DNA from: Amaurobius ferox | Lineage: Eukaryota; Arthropoda; Arachnida; Araneae; Amaurobiidae | Direction of reading: 5' to 3' | Length of the DNA: 64,000 bases | NCBI GenBank assembly: GCA_951213105.1 | Contig: OX578150.1 | Location: 19,632,022 to 19,696,021, forward strand | Shown here: positions 35,260-46,583 of the stretch, piece after piece | Numbering within the stretch: position 1 is the first letter of the stretch | Layout: each line of letters begins with the position of its first letter | Program-made: the position numbers and the translations under genes | The notes under the pieces: generated by a model | The model's input: the letters and a program-made list of their open reading frames with translations, nothing else | Told to the model about the DNA's origin: nothing | Databases searched by the model: none

Positions 35260-36887
35260 TCCATTTAAATTCTTGCACAGTTTTATACCAACAAATTAAT
35301 GCATAATCATACACACCATTATCTAATGAAATTACTAACTCATATAGCATTTCTTAATATCCTTTAAGTAAGTTTCATCATTACAAATTTACCTTTTAAT
35401 ATTCATTACACAATTCTTATATTCATTCATAATTACAGATTTAAATTAATATTCATCAAACTATTATTATCCTTCCCCTCTAGTCTCTAAGTTGGGGTTC
35501 ATTTAAATTTATTATATCAGTATTCGATAAGAGCATTGTAAATAAATGCTATCATAACAAATGGACTAATGGGCAAAAGTAAAATCTTTAAATTAAATTT
35601 CTCTTTACTATTTATTGTTACCACAAATGATATAGTCTTTCATTGTAGTTTCTCAGGACAAATGTAGACTAGGACTTACATGGTTGAGCAGTCGTGGATT
35701 CCTTTATGGATTGTTATTTTGACATCTGCATCTACGTAAACAGGTCTTTTATAACACAGATTGTTTCTTGTTACACTGAATATGAGTTGTCGGCTTATAC
35801 GACACCTTAGTTCTAGGAAGCATTTCTCCAAGAACACACTAGCACTTGATAAAGTATGCCGAATTAAGATGTACGACATAGTAGGACCCTTGTCCATAAC
35901 TATCAGTCGTCCCATACTCTAACGACGTCAACATTGGAGTTTCAATATACCAGGCCACGATTATTCATTACGGATAAAGTTAATATGTGCACATTCTGTT
36001 TTTCTAGGTGCCTGTCTGTAGGTATTGCCTGCAGATGTGAAATGTGTGAAAATAGAATGAAATGACTCTTTGCCCATTGCATATGTCTTTAGAAGTCTTT
36101 TAAAAAGAAACTTGTAAAAATCCAATTTTGCAAAATATTGGATATTTGATATTAAGTTCATCATTAAAATTTAAATTCAAAAAAAGTTTAAAAGGTTCTC
36201 AAAACACTGTGCATTAATTAGAATTGCACAAAATGTCATATCTTTTATGACAAAAAGTATGTATGCAGCTAATAATTTCCAAGGTGAAAAAAAAAATTTA
36301 AAAACCTAACATAAAATGAAACACATGTATGGAAAGTAATTCCAAGGTAAGTTTAAATATTTATATAAATAGGTTACATCAATACACTATGTATATAATG
36401 TTTCAGTTAAATAAGTAGAAACTAATAATTATGTTTAAATTTAGTTTAAAGAAAAAATAATGCAGTGATGTATTAACATTTAGTTTAAATCAAACTATAG
36501 TATTTATATTAACTTCATGAATATTAAATTTATTTTTTATTTAATTTATTTTAATTTTTTAACTCAACTACACTCATTCTATACTCTCTAAAAGCCAATA
36601 CTTTGCCTTTTTCTATCTCGGAAAGGTGAGTACTTTTTGGCATTTTGAAATGTAAACAAACATGCAATACAATGGTATAAACATTAGCGATACACCTACA
36701 GCTATCTTATAAAGATAAGGGATGAAATATGCTCAGCATTAAAATCTTCGTGAAAACAAGCTGTAAAAATATAGTTATAGTTTATTTTGTTGCAATCCTA
36801 TTAGGCTTTACATATATAAAAAATTCGAAAAAGTTTTTTTTTTTTTAAGGACAACACTATTACTGTACATGTTTGAAAAATAGGCTA

Positions 36888-39558
36888 TTACTTTTCTAAT
36901 GTTGCAAGTTTACGTTTCTTATTTTCTGGTTTTTTCACATCATTCCTCTCTTTGCAATAGTTTTTTAAAAATGTATTCGTGGCAGCCATGATAATATACC
37001 TGGTAATGACAGTAGAGGAATGACCACCAGGACAATTGCCTTTCATAAAAATTTCTTTTTCGCTTAAAATAAAAACTGCTAAACTGATAACCAATTGTCG
37101 TTGATTGTTTACATTCAAGAAAAAATGTTCGAAATCAATGGAAACTAATTTTTGTACAATTATAAATACATGAATTACAATTTCAAGAACTTCGGGCTGC
37201 GGATACATCAAACCACCCCTATTCTTCTTTTCTATAACAGAACTTTCAATCAGAGGAGACTCTTTAATAGTTGCAATAGTTAAGTTTATCTTACAAAAAG
37301 TACAGTTATGAAGTTTTTTAACAGTGGCAAATGCACAATATCCTGCTACGTAAGATATCACAGGGATATATCAGATACATTACAAACATCATCATCCAAA
37401 ACGGATATGCTTTGAGCATGTGCACGGGATCATAAATAAAAAATAGAGGTCTATTTAAATCTGACGGATGTTTATATATAATGCTTTGCTTTGGAGGAAC
37501 ATTAAAGAAAGACATAGCTCTGCCGTTAATGGCATTATTGTCAGAACTTATGCATATCACCTTAAATCCAATTTCCTCCAAACCTACTGTTACTTTTTTA
37601 ATTATAGTAAACAGACTTTCTGCGTTTATTTTTTGAACTGGCACTATATGTGCAACGTCTTTATATGTCGATAAAAAGTTTTGAACCATAAAAACATATG
37701 CACTTGTTGCACATTTCCCATTATCATATGCATGGCCAACAATGCTCCCTCCCTTAAAATCCATGACAGGTTTAATGTGGATTTCGTCCATCATTAAACA
37801 CACTGTACAGTCTTCAGACTGTAAAGTTTGATAGCGTTGTTTAATATAAGACAATAAGTTATCTTTAAATTGTTCATTGACAGGGTTTAAGTGAAAGGAA
37901 GAACATATTCTGTAAATTGTAATCTGGAAGTAGGATGTGGTAAAATAAAATGATGAGAGTTTCGTAAAAACTTATAAGCATGGGGAGATATTGAGAACAG
38001 CAAACTACAGAAAATCAAAAATTCAGTATTATATTTAAAATGGTGTTTTCCATTAACGATTAAAGAGAACTGTTCAATCAAGAAATCCAAATGTTTGTTG
38101 GAAGATGGTAACAAAGTTTTCAACAAATTTACCGAATCACTTATTACATTAAAGATTGATTTGCTTGAATTTGTTTCAACATTTTGATTAAGCAACTCAA
38201 CCTCTTGCAGTATCTCTGTAACATCATTAACATTACATAATAAGAAAGGAAAAATAAACTTCTTTACCTTTGATAATGGTATATTCCTAAAATAAGCAGT
38301 AGTATTCATCGAGGAGTTTATTAAGATGCATTTATGAATAACTGGTACTGGAGTCACTTGTATTAATAAAAACATCACACTGTCAGATGTTACTGTTACT
38401 GTCCATTCTTTTGGTATACAGACAAGATTAATTTTGCTTTTAAAGTCTTCAAAAGTTTTGCACAATCATTCCTCATCATACGAAGACTTGCTATCGATGC
38501 TTTGCTAAATAACTTTTTCTAAATTTTGCATTTCTAGCCTTAGGCGTTTCTCATCTGGGGCTTCACGTGAAGTAGTTGGTTTCGACAAATACTCTGGACA
38601 ACCTGGTAAGCAAGATGGAACTGCGCCTTTTTTTAACTTTGCAGACAGCGGAATCGTTACCGATGTGCCAGTTTTCTCATCGTAGTCTCTCGAATAATAT
38701 CACCAGATGTAAAATGTTGCTCACAAAGCTAAAAAAAATTTAAAAAATATACATTAATCCTTATGCATATATGCACTGCTTAATGAAAGAAGTGCATGTT
38801 TTGCTCTTTCGATGTATTTTACTTATTAAAATAAATCCTGTGGGAAATTAAAGAGCTTCGAACATAACAGAATCAGGGATACCACAAAATCAGGTAAATT
38901 ACCACTACTTTACTTCTAAACAGTTAAACAATATCTCATGACTAATCATTGCTTCGAAATGTTTCACTGTATAATAATATTCCTTATAATTATATTAAAT
39001 AATCAAATATAATTATTTGAACACTTAGAAATTAAAACTATCTAGGCACCAGTCAGAAATCGAACCCGGATCATTATCATGCTATATTAAATCAAATATA
39101 GTTCATAAACTTTAATATAATTTCATAAATTCCTAAACTCATATTCATAAACTAATATAATTTCCCAAACTCATATACATAAATTAAACCTTTAAGTACA
39201 TAAATTCAATTAGAATTTAATAAGTTTAACGACTTAATCTTATTTTTTCAAATTACAATATCTTTCTATACTTCCCTTGCACATTAAAACACATGGGAGG
39301 AACCTAATTATATATATGTTCTAGGTTAGTTTATTTAAAATCCCACATACGCTTATACATTTTTTATCAATGTGTACATAAGTATTTAAAAAGAACAGTA
39401 CTTACCCTAGAATTTTTCGTAACTTCAAATCCATCTCTTCTAAGGAAAAAAATCAATTTTTTTCTTACTTCAGGATCTTTGGGAAAATTGAAAACTGCAT
39501 AATGTGGGTCGTTATTGTAGTTCCCATGACAACCAACTGCCGAACAACGATACGGCAT
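36888..39558 (-). pseudogene. P-like transposase with THAP domain, frameshifted and internally deleted
   Basis: First exon 39558 to 39406 (51 codons, donor gtaag): MPYRCSAVGCHGNYNNDPHY and FNFPKDPEVRKKL, the N-terminal half of a THAP zinc finger (C-x4-C). A second exon opens near 38730 after a good acceptor with LCEQHFTSGDI, supplying the second C and the H of the C2CH site. Downstream, 37887-38465 and 37318-37854 carry the RNase H-like P transposase core: CTVCLMMDEIHIKPVMDFKG (with the first acidic pair), the DNNAINGRAMSFF region and FFIYDPVHMLKAYPFW. The frame then jumps to 36888-37361 with SYVAGYCAFATVKKLHNCTF, so a middle segment is lost. At least three lesions make it inactive. Confidence 0.88.
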
Positions 39559-41843
39559 TACACAATTAAATCTTCGAAAAAATGGTAAAAAAAATAGCTG
39601 TAAGTAACAGCTCATATAAAATATAAACAAAGAAACGTTAAAACGAATTCAATACTCGATCACACTGAATATAGAGGGTGTTGAATGGGGACGGCTGGCT
39701 AGACTACACGACGCTACCCATACGTTGTCAGTTCTGGATATGCCCTTGGACTATGAAGTCGGCCATCTTGCCACTTCCGGTTTTCTCTGTGGGGGCCTTG
39801 AATATAGAGGGTGTTGACCATACACCTCATGTGATCCATATTAATTATTATATGATCCCCTATTGAAACTTAACTGTAGTACCCTGTGATATAAATGCAT
39901 TTATTTTACAATGTTCTAATCCCAGTAACAAAACATACCTGTTCCACGAACAGTGAAACTCACTATGTTTTGAATAGAAACAACTAATGTTCAAGAGAAT
40001 TGATGCAACTAATTAAATTAATATTCATACAAAGCAACAAGGATTATTAAAGAAATTAAGCTTAATTTTCTAAAGTATTGAATTATCATCAATTTGGCAA
40101 TATTTCCTAAAAATCATAATTGGTGATATTGTGCCAAATTTGTTGTCAAGTGCCAAGTAAGATGGAGAGAAGAGCTTTTCTTACATAGTAAGTACAACTT
40201 CTACAGCTTTGAATTTTAAACTGAACTCCAGTGTTACAATTTATTAATGTTGTTTTTCTGAATGTTACTATTAAAATACCTTAAGTGTTTGTTAATCATG
40301 CATTATATTTTATTTATGATGTATATTGGAATACATAGAAAGACCTCCCTCCTTCTCATATGTGGCCATCAGTTGTGTTATCGGTAGTATGCACCTCATG
40401 GTTCTATCTCAGTTCTCAGTTGTAGAGTGAGCCAAATCTAAGTGGCTTGTTGGGTATCAGTACATTTGAATAGCAATCCTTATTACTTAATTAAAAATAT
40501 TGAATTTTATATTTTCCGTTATAGAAGCAGACATACAGAAACAAACATATATCTTCTTTTATTTTGTAAGATATATCAAATTTCTTCTCATAACAAATCA
40601 ATTTCAAATTCAAATAGCACGTCAAGATGAGATTACTGACACTGTAATAGTAAAAATATGGTAATAAATTATAATTGTAGTTCAAATTTACTTCAGTGAG
40701 GAACTTTCTGCAGTTTTAAACTTGTTCTGAATAAATTCAAGTAATGTGTTAGATTGTGATGATGTTTGTCATTCTTCCTAGAGAAAGCAGTTATCTTGAA
40801 AATAAATATTTTATATAAAATGCATAAAATTTCTAAATAAATTAAACAAAAAAAAAAGAAAAAAGAAGGGGGGATATGCTGTATTATGCCCAGATTAAAA
40901 AAAAAAAAAAATCCCTGATTTTAGATGTATATGAAGAATAATATTTGAGGATGGGTTTCATTGAGATCAGAATTTTTCAGTACATGGAGATTTATTGAAA
41001 TCTAAGTTTCCATACTTATAATACATTGAAAACATTTTTTTTTATGGCTGAATTGCATCACCTGGCTACTTGTCCTGTAACACTTAAATTCTTTTATCAT
41101 ATTTAATTTTTGAATGTTCAAAGTTTATGCAAGAGAAAATGCAAAATAGTATACTGATTTCTAATTCATAAATTATAAGATAAATATATTTATTATTTGT
41201 CATGTTTTAAAAGTAGGCTATTCAGATGCAATAAATTATTTGACTGATAAAACAATTTTTCTGATCTGTAAAATATTGATTTTTTTTTCTTTTAATTCTT
41301 TTATATATCAAACTTTTAGATTTTTTTATAAAAAAGGATTTTTATAGTCCTGTCCAGTCAACATAAACATATTTTTGCTATTTGAAAATAGTTGATTTGA
41401 AACAAATTCTAATACATTTTGATCAATTTAAACTAGATAATTGAATTTAAAATATGGATGCAAATATATAATAAAAATATAAAAAGTTTTTTAAATATGC
41501 ATTTTTCTTGATATTTTTTTAAGTAAATTAAATTTAGTTTTATGATTTATATGAGCATTATAGGCTATATCACTTAAAAAATACATATAAATATTAAATA
41601 TTGTAAAATATGTGTTAAAATTCAATGCTTATAAAATATTTTTTATTACATATAGTCAAACATGTGTTTGACTTAAAAATTTAATATTCTCTTATTAAAC
41701 TGCTTTATGTTTGCAGTAATAATTCTGCATAAAGTTAAAAATGCTTTGAAACTTCTAAGAACATTCTCTAAACTAGATGTCTCCACTTACTGAGACCCCT
41801 TCTGTGATTGTCTATTTATAACTTCTGCTGCTCTTTCATTTAG

Positions 41844-41954
41844 CCCAAGTATGATGGGCTGGCAGAATTTAAGATGGCACCAAGTGTTGTGTCCCTACGC
41901 AAGCCACGACCTTTTACAGGAATTCCATGTGTAAAATGTGTACCTCATAGTAGG
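41844..41954 (+). CDS. Host gene, exon b
   Basis: Acceptor ctgctgctctttcatttag-like tract ending at 41843; donor gtatgt at 41955. 111 nt, 37 codons, phase 0 in and out, no stop. It encodes PKYDGLAEFKMAPSVVSLRK then PRPFTGIPCVKCVPHSR, with a C-x2-C pair near the end. It has normal codon use and no repeat character, unlike everything around it. The family is not recognised. Confidence 0.72.
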
Positions 41955-42365
41955 GTATGTTATTTTATTTATTTTATTAATAATACCTATATATGTATTC
42001 TAATTTGTAATATTTATTTCCTTATTATGTGATTATATATGTTTTAACTTCAGGATGTGCACATTCTTGTACTGTATAAGTTTAAAACTAGAGGGATATT
42101 TAATTGATATTTAAAATTCATTTGTAGGTCAGAATATTTAAATTTATAGTTTAAAAAAAACTATTATATTTAATCTTTAAGTTCTTTATAAAATAAATTA
42201 ATGTTAATCGTATATACATTTTTCCTTTCATAATGTGTATGGAATATTTATTTGGAGATAATTGTTTTATTTAACTGATGCATTTTATTATAAAACTTAT
42301 GGTTGCTATAAAGTTTTGATGTCTCAATTAAAATTAAAGAAAAATAATGTTTTTAAAATTTCTAA

Positions 42366-42369
<4 letters not shown>

Positions 42370-42446
<77 letters not shown>
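42370..42446. repeat. (AT)n microsatellite
   Basis: An uninterrupted AT run of about 76 bp in the short intron between exons b and c. Likely length-variable. Confidence 0.97.
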
Positions 42447-42452
<6 letters not shown>

Positions 42453-43028
42453 ATATTATACTCATATATTTAAAATATATCTTCATTGAGAAAATAGGTG
42501 TCTTTAGAAACAAGGTTATCCAATATTGTGTTTATTTAATGAACTTAATTATGAATTTCATGAAATTTTGTTTATCAAATAAATCTTTTAAAAATGAAGT
42601 GACTAGTACAAAACACATTGATTCAAAGAATTGGAGTTAAACCTAAACTTTTAGATCAAAATGTCAGTGTTTTACAAGCCCTAATAGATTTGAATGATAT
42701 TTAAATCGATGTACTTACTAGGATTTGTATCACATTTTAGTTTAGTGTTTGATTTGTATCAAGGTTTCAATGACATTGTAATTTTATGAAAAAAAATGTT
42801 GAACTTGATAATTAGAGCAGTGATATTTTTTTTAAGGCTCAGATTTTGCTGATATAAAAATTTCTAAATTAGGACTATAAAAGCTTTAAAAACATATCAT
42901 ATTTGAAAAAAAAAAAAGAAATCTCCCTTAAGCAGTTAATATATATATTTTTAAAATTATATAATCTTTAGAAAAGATAATCTTTAGAAATTTTATAAAC
43001 TAGTTTTTTGTTTTTTAAATGTATATAA

Positions 43029-43224
43029 CAGGGGTGGGTAAGTTCTTCGATGACAAGAATCACATGAAATACTTTTTATACAATTTTGGATGTTTAAGAG
43101 CCACCATAAATATTATTTTATTATTGTATTTATAAGTAAATTTATAAGTACTGTATGGAAAAATGGCAATGAAACCTAATATTGCCTTGAAAGCCGCATG
43201 TAGCGCAAGAGCCATAATTTACTT
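43029..43224. mobile_element. Possible hAT-type MITE remnant
   Basis: Begins CAGGGGTGGGTAAGTTCTTC and ends with a stretch of the kind gccgcatgtagcgcaagagccataattta, the typical terminal wording of GTF2IRD2/hAT-type ends. No target duplication was found and the ends are diverged. Confidence 0.4.
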
Positions 43225-43256
43225 AATTAATTTTGTGGTTTGATGTTTACTTTTAG

Positions 43257-43327
43257 GCAGGCATTGAAGATGGGACAGTATATTTATTGGGTGTTCACAA
43301 TATCTTGCACATTCCATATTTTCCAAT
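43257..43327 (+). CDS. Host gene, exon c
   Basis: Acceptor acttttag at 43249-43256; donor gtaagt at 43328. 71 nt in phase 0, leaving 2 nt (at) that join the first base of exon d. It encodes AGIEDGTVYLLGVHNILHIP followed by YFP. A second AG four bases downstream also gives an open frame, so the acceptor choice is not certain. The first choice gives the more protein-like reading. Confidence 0.7.
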
Positions 43328-44449
43328 GTAAGTTTTTGGTTTTTCAATTACTGCAGATGCATTGAGTTAAAATGCCAGTTTAATATTCTTATTAATTTAT
43401 TTTGTATTGAACCATATATTGTATAGAATTGTTGCTTTGATTTTTAATAGTCAAAATAGTTACATGTACAGATCAAACTGCTGCTACTCTAAAATCAATT
43501 ATGTAAATCAATCTTGTGATTTCTCTGATAATAGTGCTATAAACAATTCAGCTACATTACTGATTATTAAACCTTTTACTTTCCCTCCAATTGAAATACT
43601 ATCTGACCAAAATAATTCAGACATCTCCTTTTGTCAGACAAATTGCTACATAGCCACAAATATGACTTGATTTTAAGGGAAGCACACAGTTATGTCAATA
43701 ATAATAAAATATAATGTTTATCTGTTTGTGCCATCTGTAATACAAAATGCAAGCATTCTTCGGACATTAAATTTGGTATAAAGGTAACTTGACTCCCAAT
43801 AGAAAACACCTACTGGGGTCAATAGATTTTTTTAAAATTTAAATTAATTTTTTGGTTTATTAATGCAGGCACCATTTTGAGCAATTTTCACACAAATTGG
43901 TTCCTTAGTGACTGAAAGATAAATTAGTAGATATCCTCTTTCACTATAAAGCAGCAATCATTTATAAAAAATGGTCCATCAGTTCAGAAAAGTAGAGAAA
44001 ATTTAAAATCAAAGAGGGAGGCAGACAAAATAAAAAATAATGAAAAGTAAAGATGTCCTGAAAACAAATACTGTGTAATACCTGAAAAGTCAATGATAAA
44101 CATCTGTAAGATTTTAGAAATAATTAGTGACTATAAATGTGTAAAATATTCAGAAAATTAATAAATAAAAACCTTTAAATTTGAATGAACTTTTAAGAAA
44201 TGGAAAAATATAGGAGATACTGACAAAGATTTACAGAAACTTAAGATTTAGAAACAGTTGGAATAACATTTGAAATCGGTTTTAGAAATTTAATAAATAC
44301 TAAAATTGGAAGATAGCAAAAATAAATATGCTGAATAAAAATATTTCTGTTAATTTTTACTTGTATTATTTTCAGGGGAAAAAAAATGTAATAAGTTTTA
44401 TATATTTTTTTAATTTCTCTGAATATTTTAATATCTAAGCAGCCAAATT

Positions 44450-44790
44450 AAACTAATTTCTCCCTTGATTATGGAATTCTGGTGAAAACTATGTGGGTGT
44501 TGAAAAATTTGACTGTCCGGCAGTCTTGTTCCTAGCCCCATTGAAAATGCTTGGGATGAATTGGAACACAGATTGCAAGCTAGGCCAAATTGCTTATGAT
44601 CAGTGACCCATCATACTAATACTCTTGTGGAAAGAATAGAAAGCAGTTGTAGCAATATTTCAAAAACTAGTGGAAAATTTTACCAGAAGACTGAAAGGCT
44701 GTTATAGAGCCAAAGTGTAGTGAAACTTTATATTATCATTTGCATATTAAGGTTTGTTTCAGATATTTTTGGTCATATAGTGTAGTAGTA
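44450..44790 (+). pseudogene. Tc1-like transposase, C-terminal remnant
   Basis: From 44531 the reading PSPIENAWDELEHRLQARPN is the conserved end of Tc1-type transposases (the NPIENxW block including the last catalytic acid). It is followed in damaged frames by a region ending near 44700. The trailing ggtcatatagtgta near 44773 looks like a degraded Tc1 terminus. The rest of the gene is gone. Confidence 0.75.
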
Positions 44791-44849
44791 TATAGAGTCA
44801 AAATGTATGGAAACATGCCAATTTAGCAAAACATTTAAATTGATAGACC

Positions 44850-46396
44850 AAGTTGTTTGGTAAAAAAAGGGTCATTAATTTTAGCACCATCTATGGCATA
44901 TATAAAATTACAAATCCAAAGTATTTTGGATGTCACTATGTCCTTCATGAGTGGCAATGTAAATTGTTTAGGATGTGACGAACATGAGCTCTTATACACA
45001 GTCTGCAACTATAATACAAAATTTACATATTGACCTTCGCAAAATCTGATACATTTAAAACATATTTAAATAACAAAATACTTTAACAGTAGATCATAAA
45101 ATACAGGGCAACCAATAAACGTGTCATCAAAAGCAAAGAAAAATGGACTGTATATCCATAAAATTATACAAGGGTTTAACACACAGTGAATCAAGAATGA
45201 GATGCTATGCAAAATTAAGGGTCTGAATTGGATCAAAATTACAAATAGTGTCACGATAAATATAAATGAAAAGGGATTCAAGAAGTAAAAAGGGAGTTAT
45301 TTCAGCTAATTAAGAAAAAAGTTTTATTGAAAATAAGGGTAGAATTATCATTTATAACAAAATGGGAAAGAGCAGTGGACAGTTTTTTATTTTTAATATC
45401 ATGAGCATGTTCAGATAAATGAATGCCAACAGTATGCTTAGTACTATAATATTGAACTTATATTTATTTTCGAGAGATAAAAGGGGTACAACATACACCC
45501 CAGCTTGACACAGGAAATTACTCCTATCCTTATTATTAAAGTTATTTAATTTTATTTAAATCCTAAAACTAATCTCGCCCCTTTTTCTGACATCTTGCTG
45601 TAGAAATCAAGTCTTCCATTCCATCCAGTGATTTTTCGTCTCCTGATTCAATTTTGTCATGAATTTAAGCCTGTCTATTTCACTGTTGCCTCTTTATTTA
45701 GTTGCATTCGTACTGAAAATTTTAAGGATAGGAGTAATTTCTTGTGTCAGGTTGGTGTGTATGTTGTCCTCTTTTTATCTTCTGAAAATAAATATAAGTT
45801 CTATATTGGTAGTACTAAGCGTCCGTCATTATTTATTTATCTGAACATGCTTGCGTTAAAAATAAAAAACTGTCCACTACTCTTTCTCATTTTGTTATTA
45901 ATGATAATTTTACCCCTATTTTTGATAAAACTTTTCTTTTGATTAGCTGCAATAATCCCCCTTTTACTTTTTTAATCCCTTTTCATTTATATTTATCGTG
46001 ACTCTATTTGTAATTTCGATTCCGTTCTGACCCTGAGTTTCATATGGCATCTCATTCTCAACTCACTGCTTGTTAAACCATTGTATAATTTTATGGATAG
46101 TCCATTTTTCTTTGCTTTTGATGACACATTTGTTGGTTGCCCTGTATTTTATGATCTACTGTTATTTATGTATTTTGTAATTTAAATATTTTTTTAATGC
46201 ATTGGATTTTACAAAAATCAATATGCAAATTTCGTCTCAGGGTTGCAGGCTATGTATAAGAGCTCATGTTCGTCACATCTTAAACAATTTACATTGCCAC
46301 CAATGAAGGACGTAGTGATGTCCGAAAGTGCTCTGGATTTGTAATTTTATGTATGTCATAGATGGTGCTAATGTTACTTTTTTACCAAACAACTTG
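44850..46396. repeat. Inverted duplication of a Penelope-like element end
   Basis: 44850-45531 and 45722-46396 are reverse complements over about 680 bp, separated by about 190 bp. Examples: tagatcataaaatacagggc against its complement near 46145, aaatggactgtatatccataa against ttatggatagtccattt, and aaaaactgtccact in both. The plus arm encodes a GIY-YIG endonuclease tail. Penelope-like elements are known to insert as inverted and partial tandem copies, which fits. Confidence 0.85.
45722..45945 (+). pseudogene. GIY-YIG endonuclease domain of a Penelope-like element, partial
   Basis: The reading KDRSNFLCQVGVYVV, then SSENKYKFYIGSTKRP, shows the GVY and YIG halves of the GIY-YIG nuclease with normal spacing. 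A small deletion then shifts the frame (LFIYLNMLALKIKN where RL-EHA-LKIKN is expected). This domain sits at the C-terminus of Penelope-like proteins and nicks DNA to prime insertion. The reverse transcriptase part is absent. A damaged second copy of the same sequence is on the minus strand in the other arm. Confidence 0.75.
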
Positions 46397-46583
46397 GTTG
46401 TCTTTATTATATTGTTTTAAAGTATATAGAGTACTAGAATTTTAGGAGCAGTAGTATATAGAGTATTTTGGAAGTAGTATATAGAATATTTTTTGCTAGT
46501 TTTACAAGTTTTAGAAATGGACACATAGAGAGAGAGAGAGAGACATACAAGAAATTAATCCACTATTTTTTGTATGCCTTTTA

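Larger units (their letters stand above)
32917..39815 (-). mobile_element. P-like (THAP) transposon with 8-bp target duplication
   Basis: Ends: CAATACCCTCTATATTCAAG at 32917 and, inverted, CTTGAATATAGAGGGTGTT ending at 39815. The direct repeat gaccatac flanks it at 32909-32916 and 39816-39823; 8 bp is the P-superfamily duplication size. Subterminal similarity continues (atggccgac ... tagtccaa near 33268 and, inverted, near 39755). The end motif gaatatagagggtgttga is also repeated internally near 39668. The minus strand carries a THAP-domain exon and P transposase pieces. The 6.9-kb length includes a tRNA-SINE (32956-33251) and a 1.1-kb MITE (34112-35259). Confidence 0.92.
31547..41843 (+). 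other. Host gene intron a, 10.3 kb
   Basis: Starts gtaagt and ends tttcatttag. Two thirds of it is the P-like transposon at 32917-39815 with its own nested insertions. The rest (31547-32908 and 39824-41843) is AT-rich with poly(A) and poly(T) runs and no recognised gene. Confidence 0.6.

Noticed and set aside
39045..39090. A tRNA-like T-arm (ccgggttcgattt on the minus strand)
   Set aside because: No matching acceptor stem, D-arm or anticodon arm could be placed; at most a scrap of an old tRNA-derived repeat.
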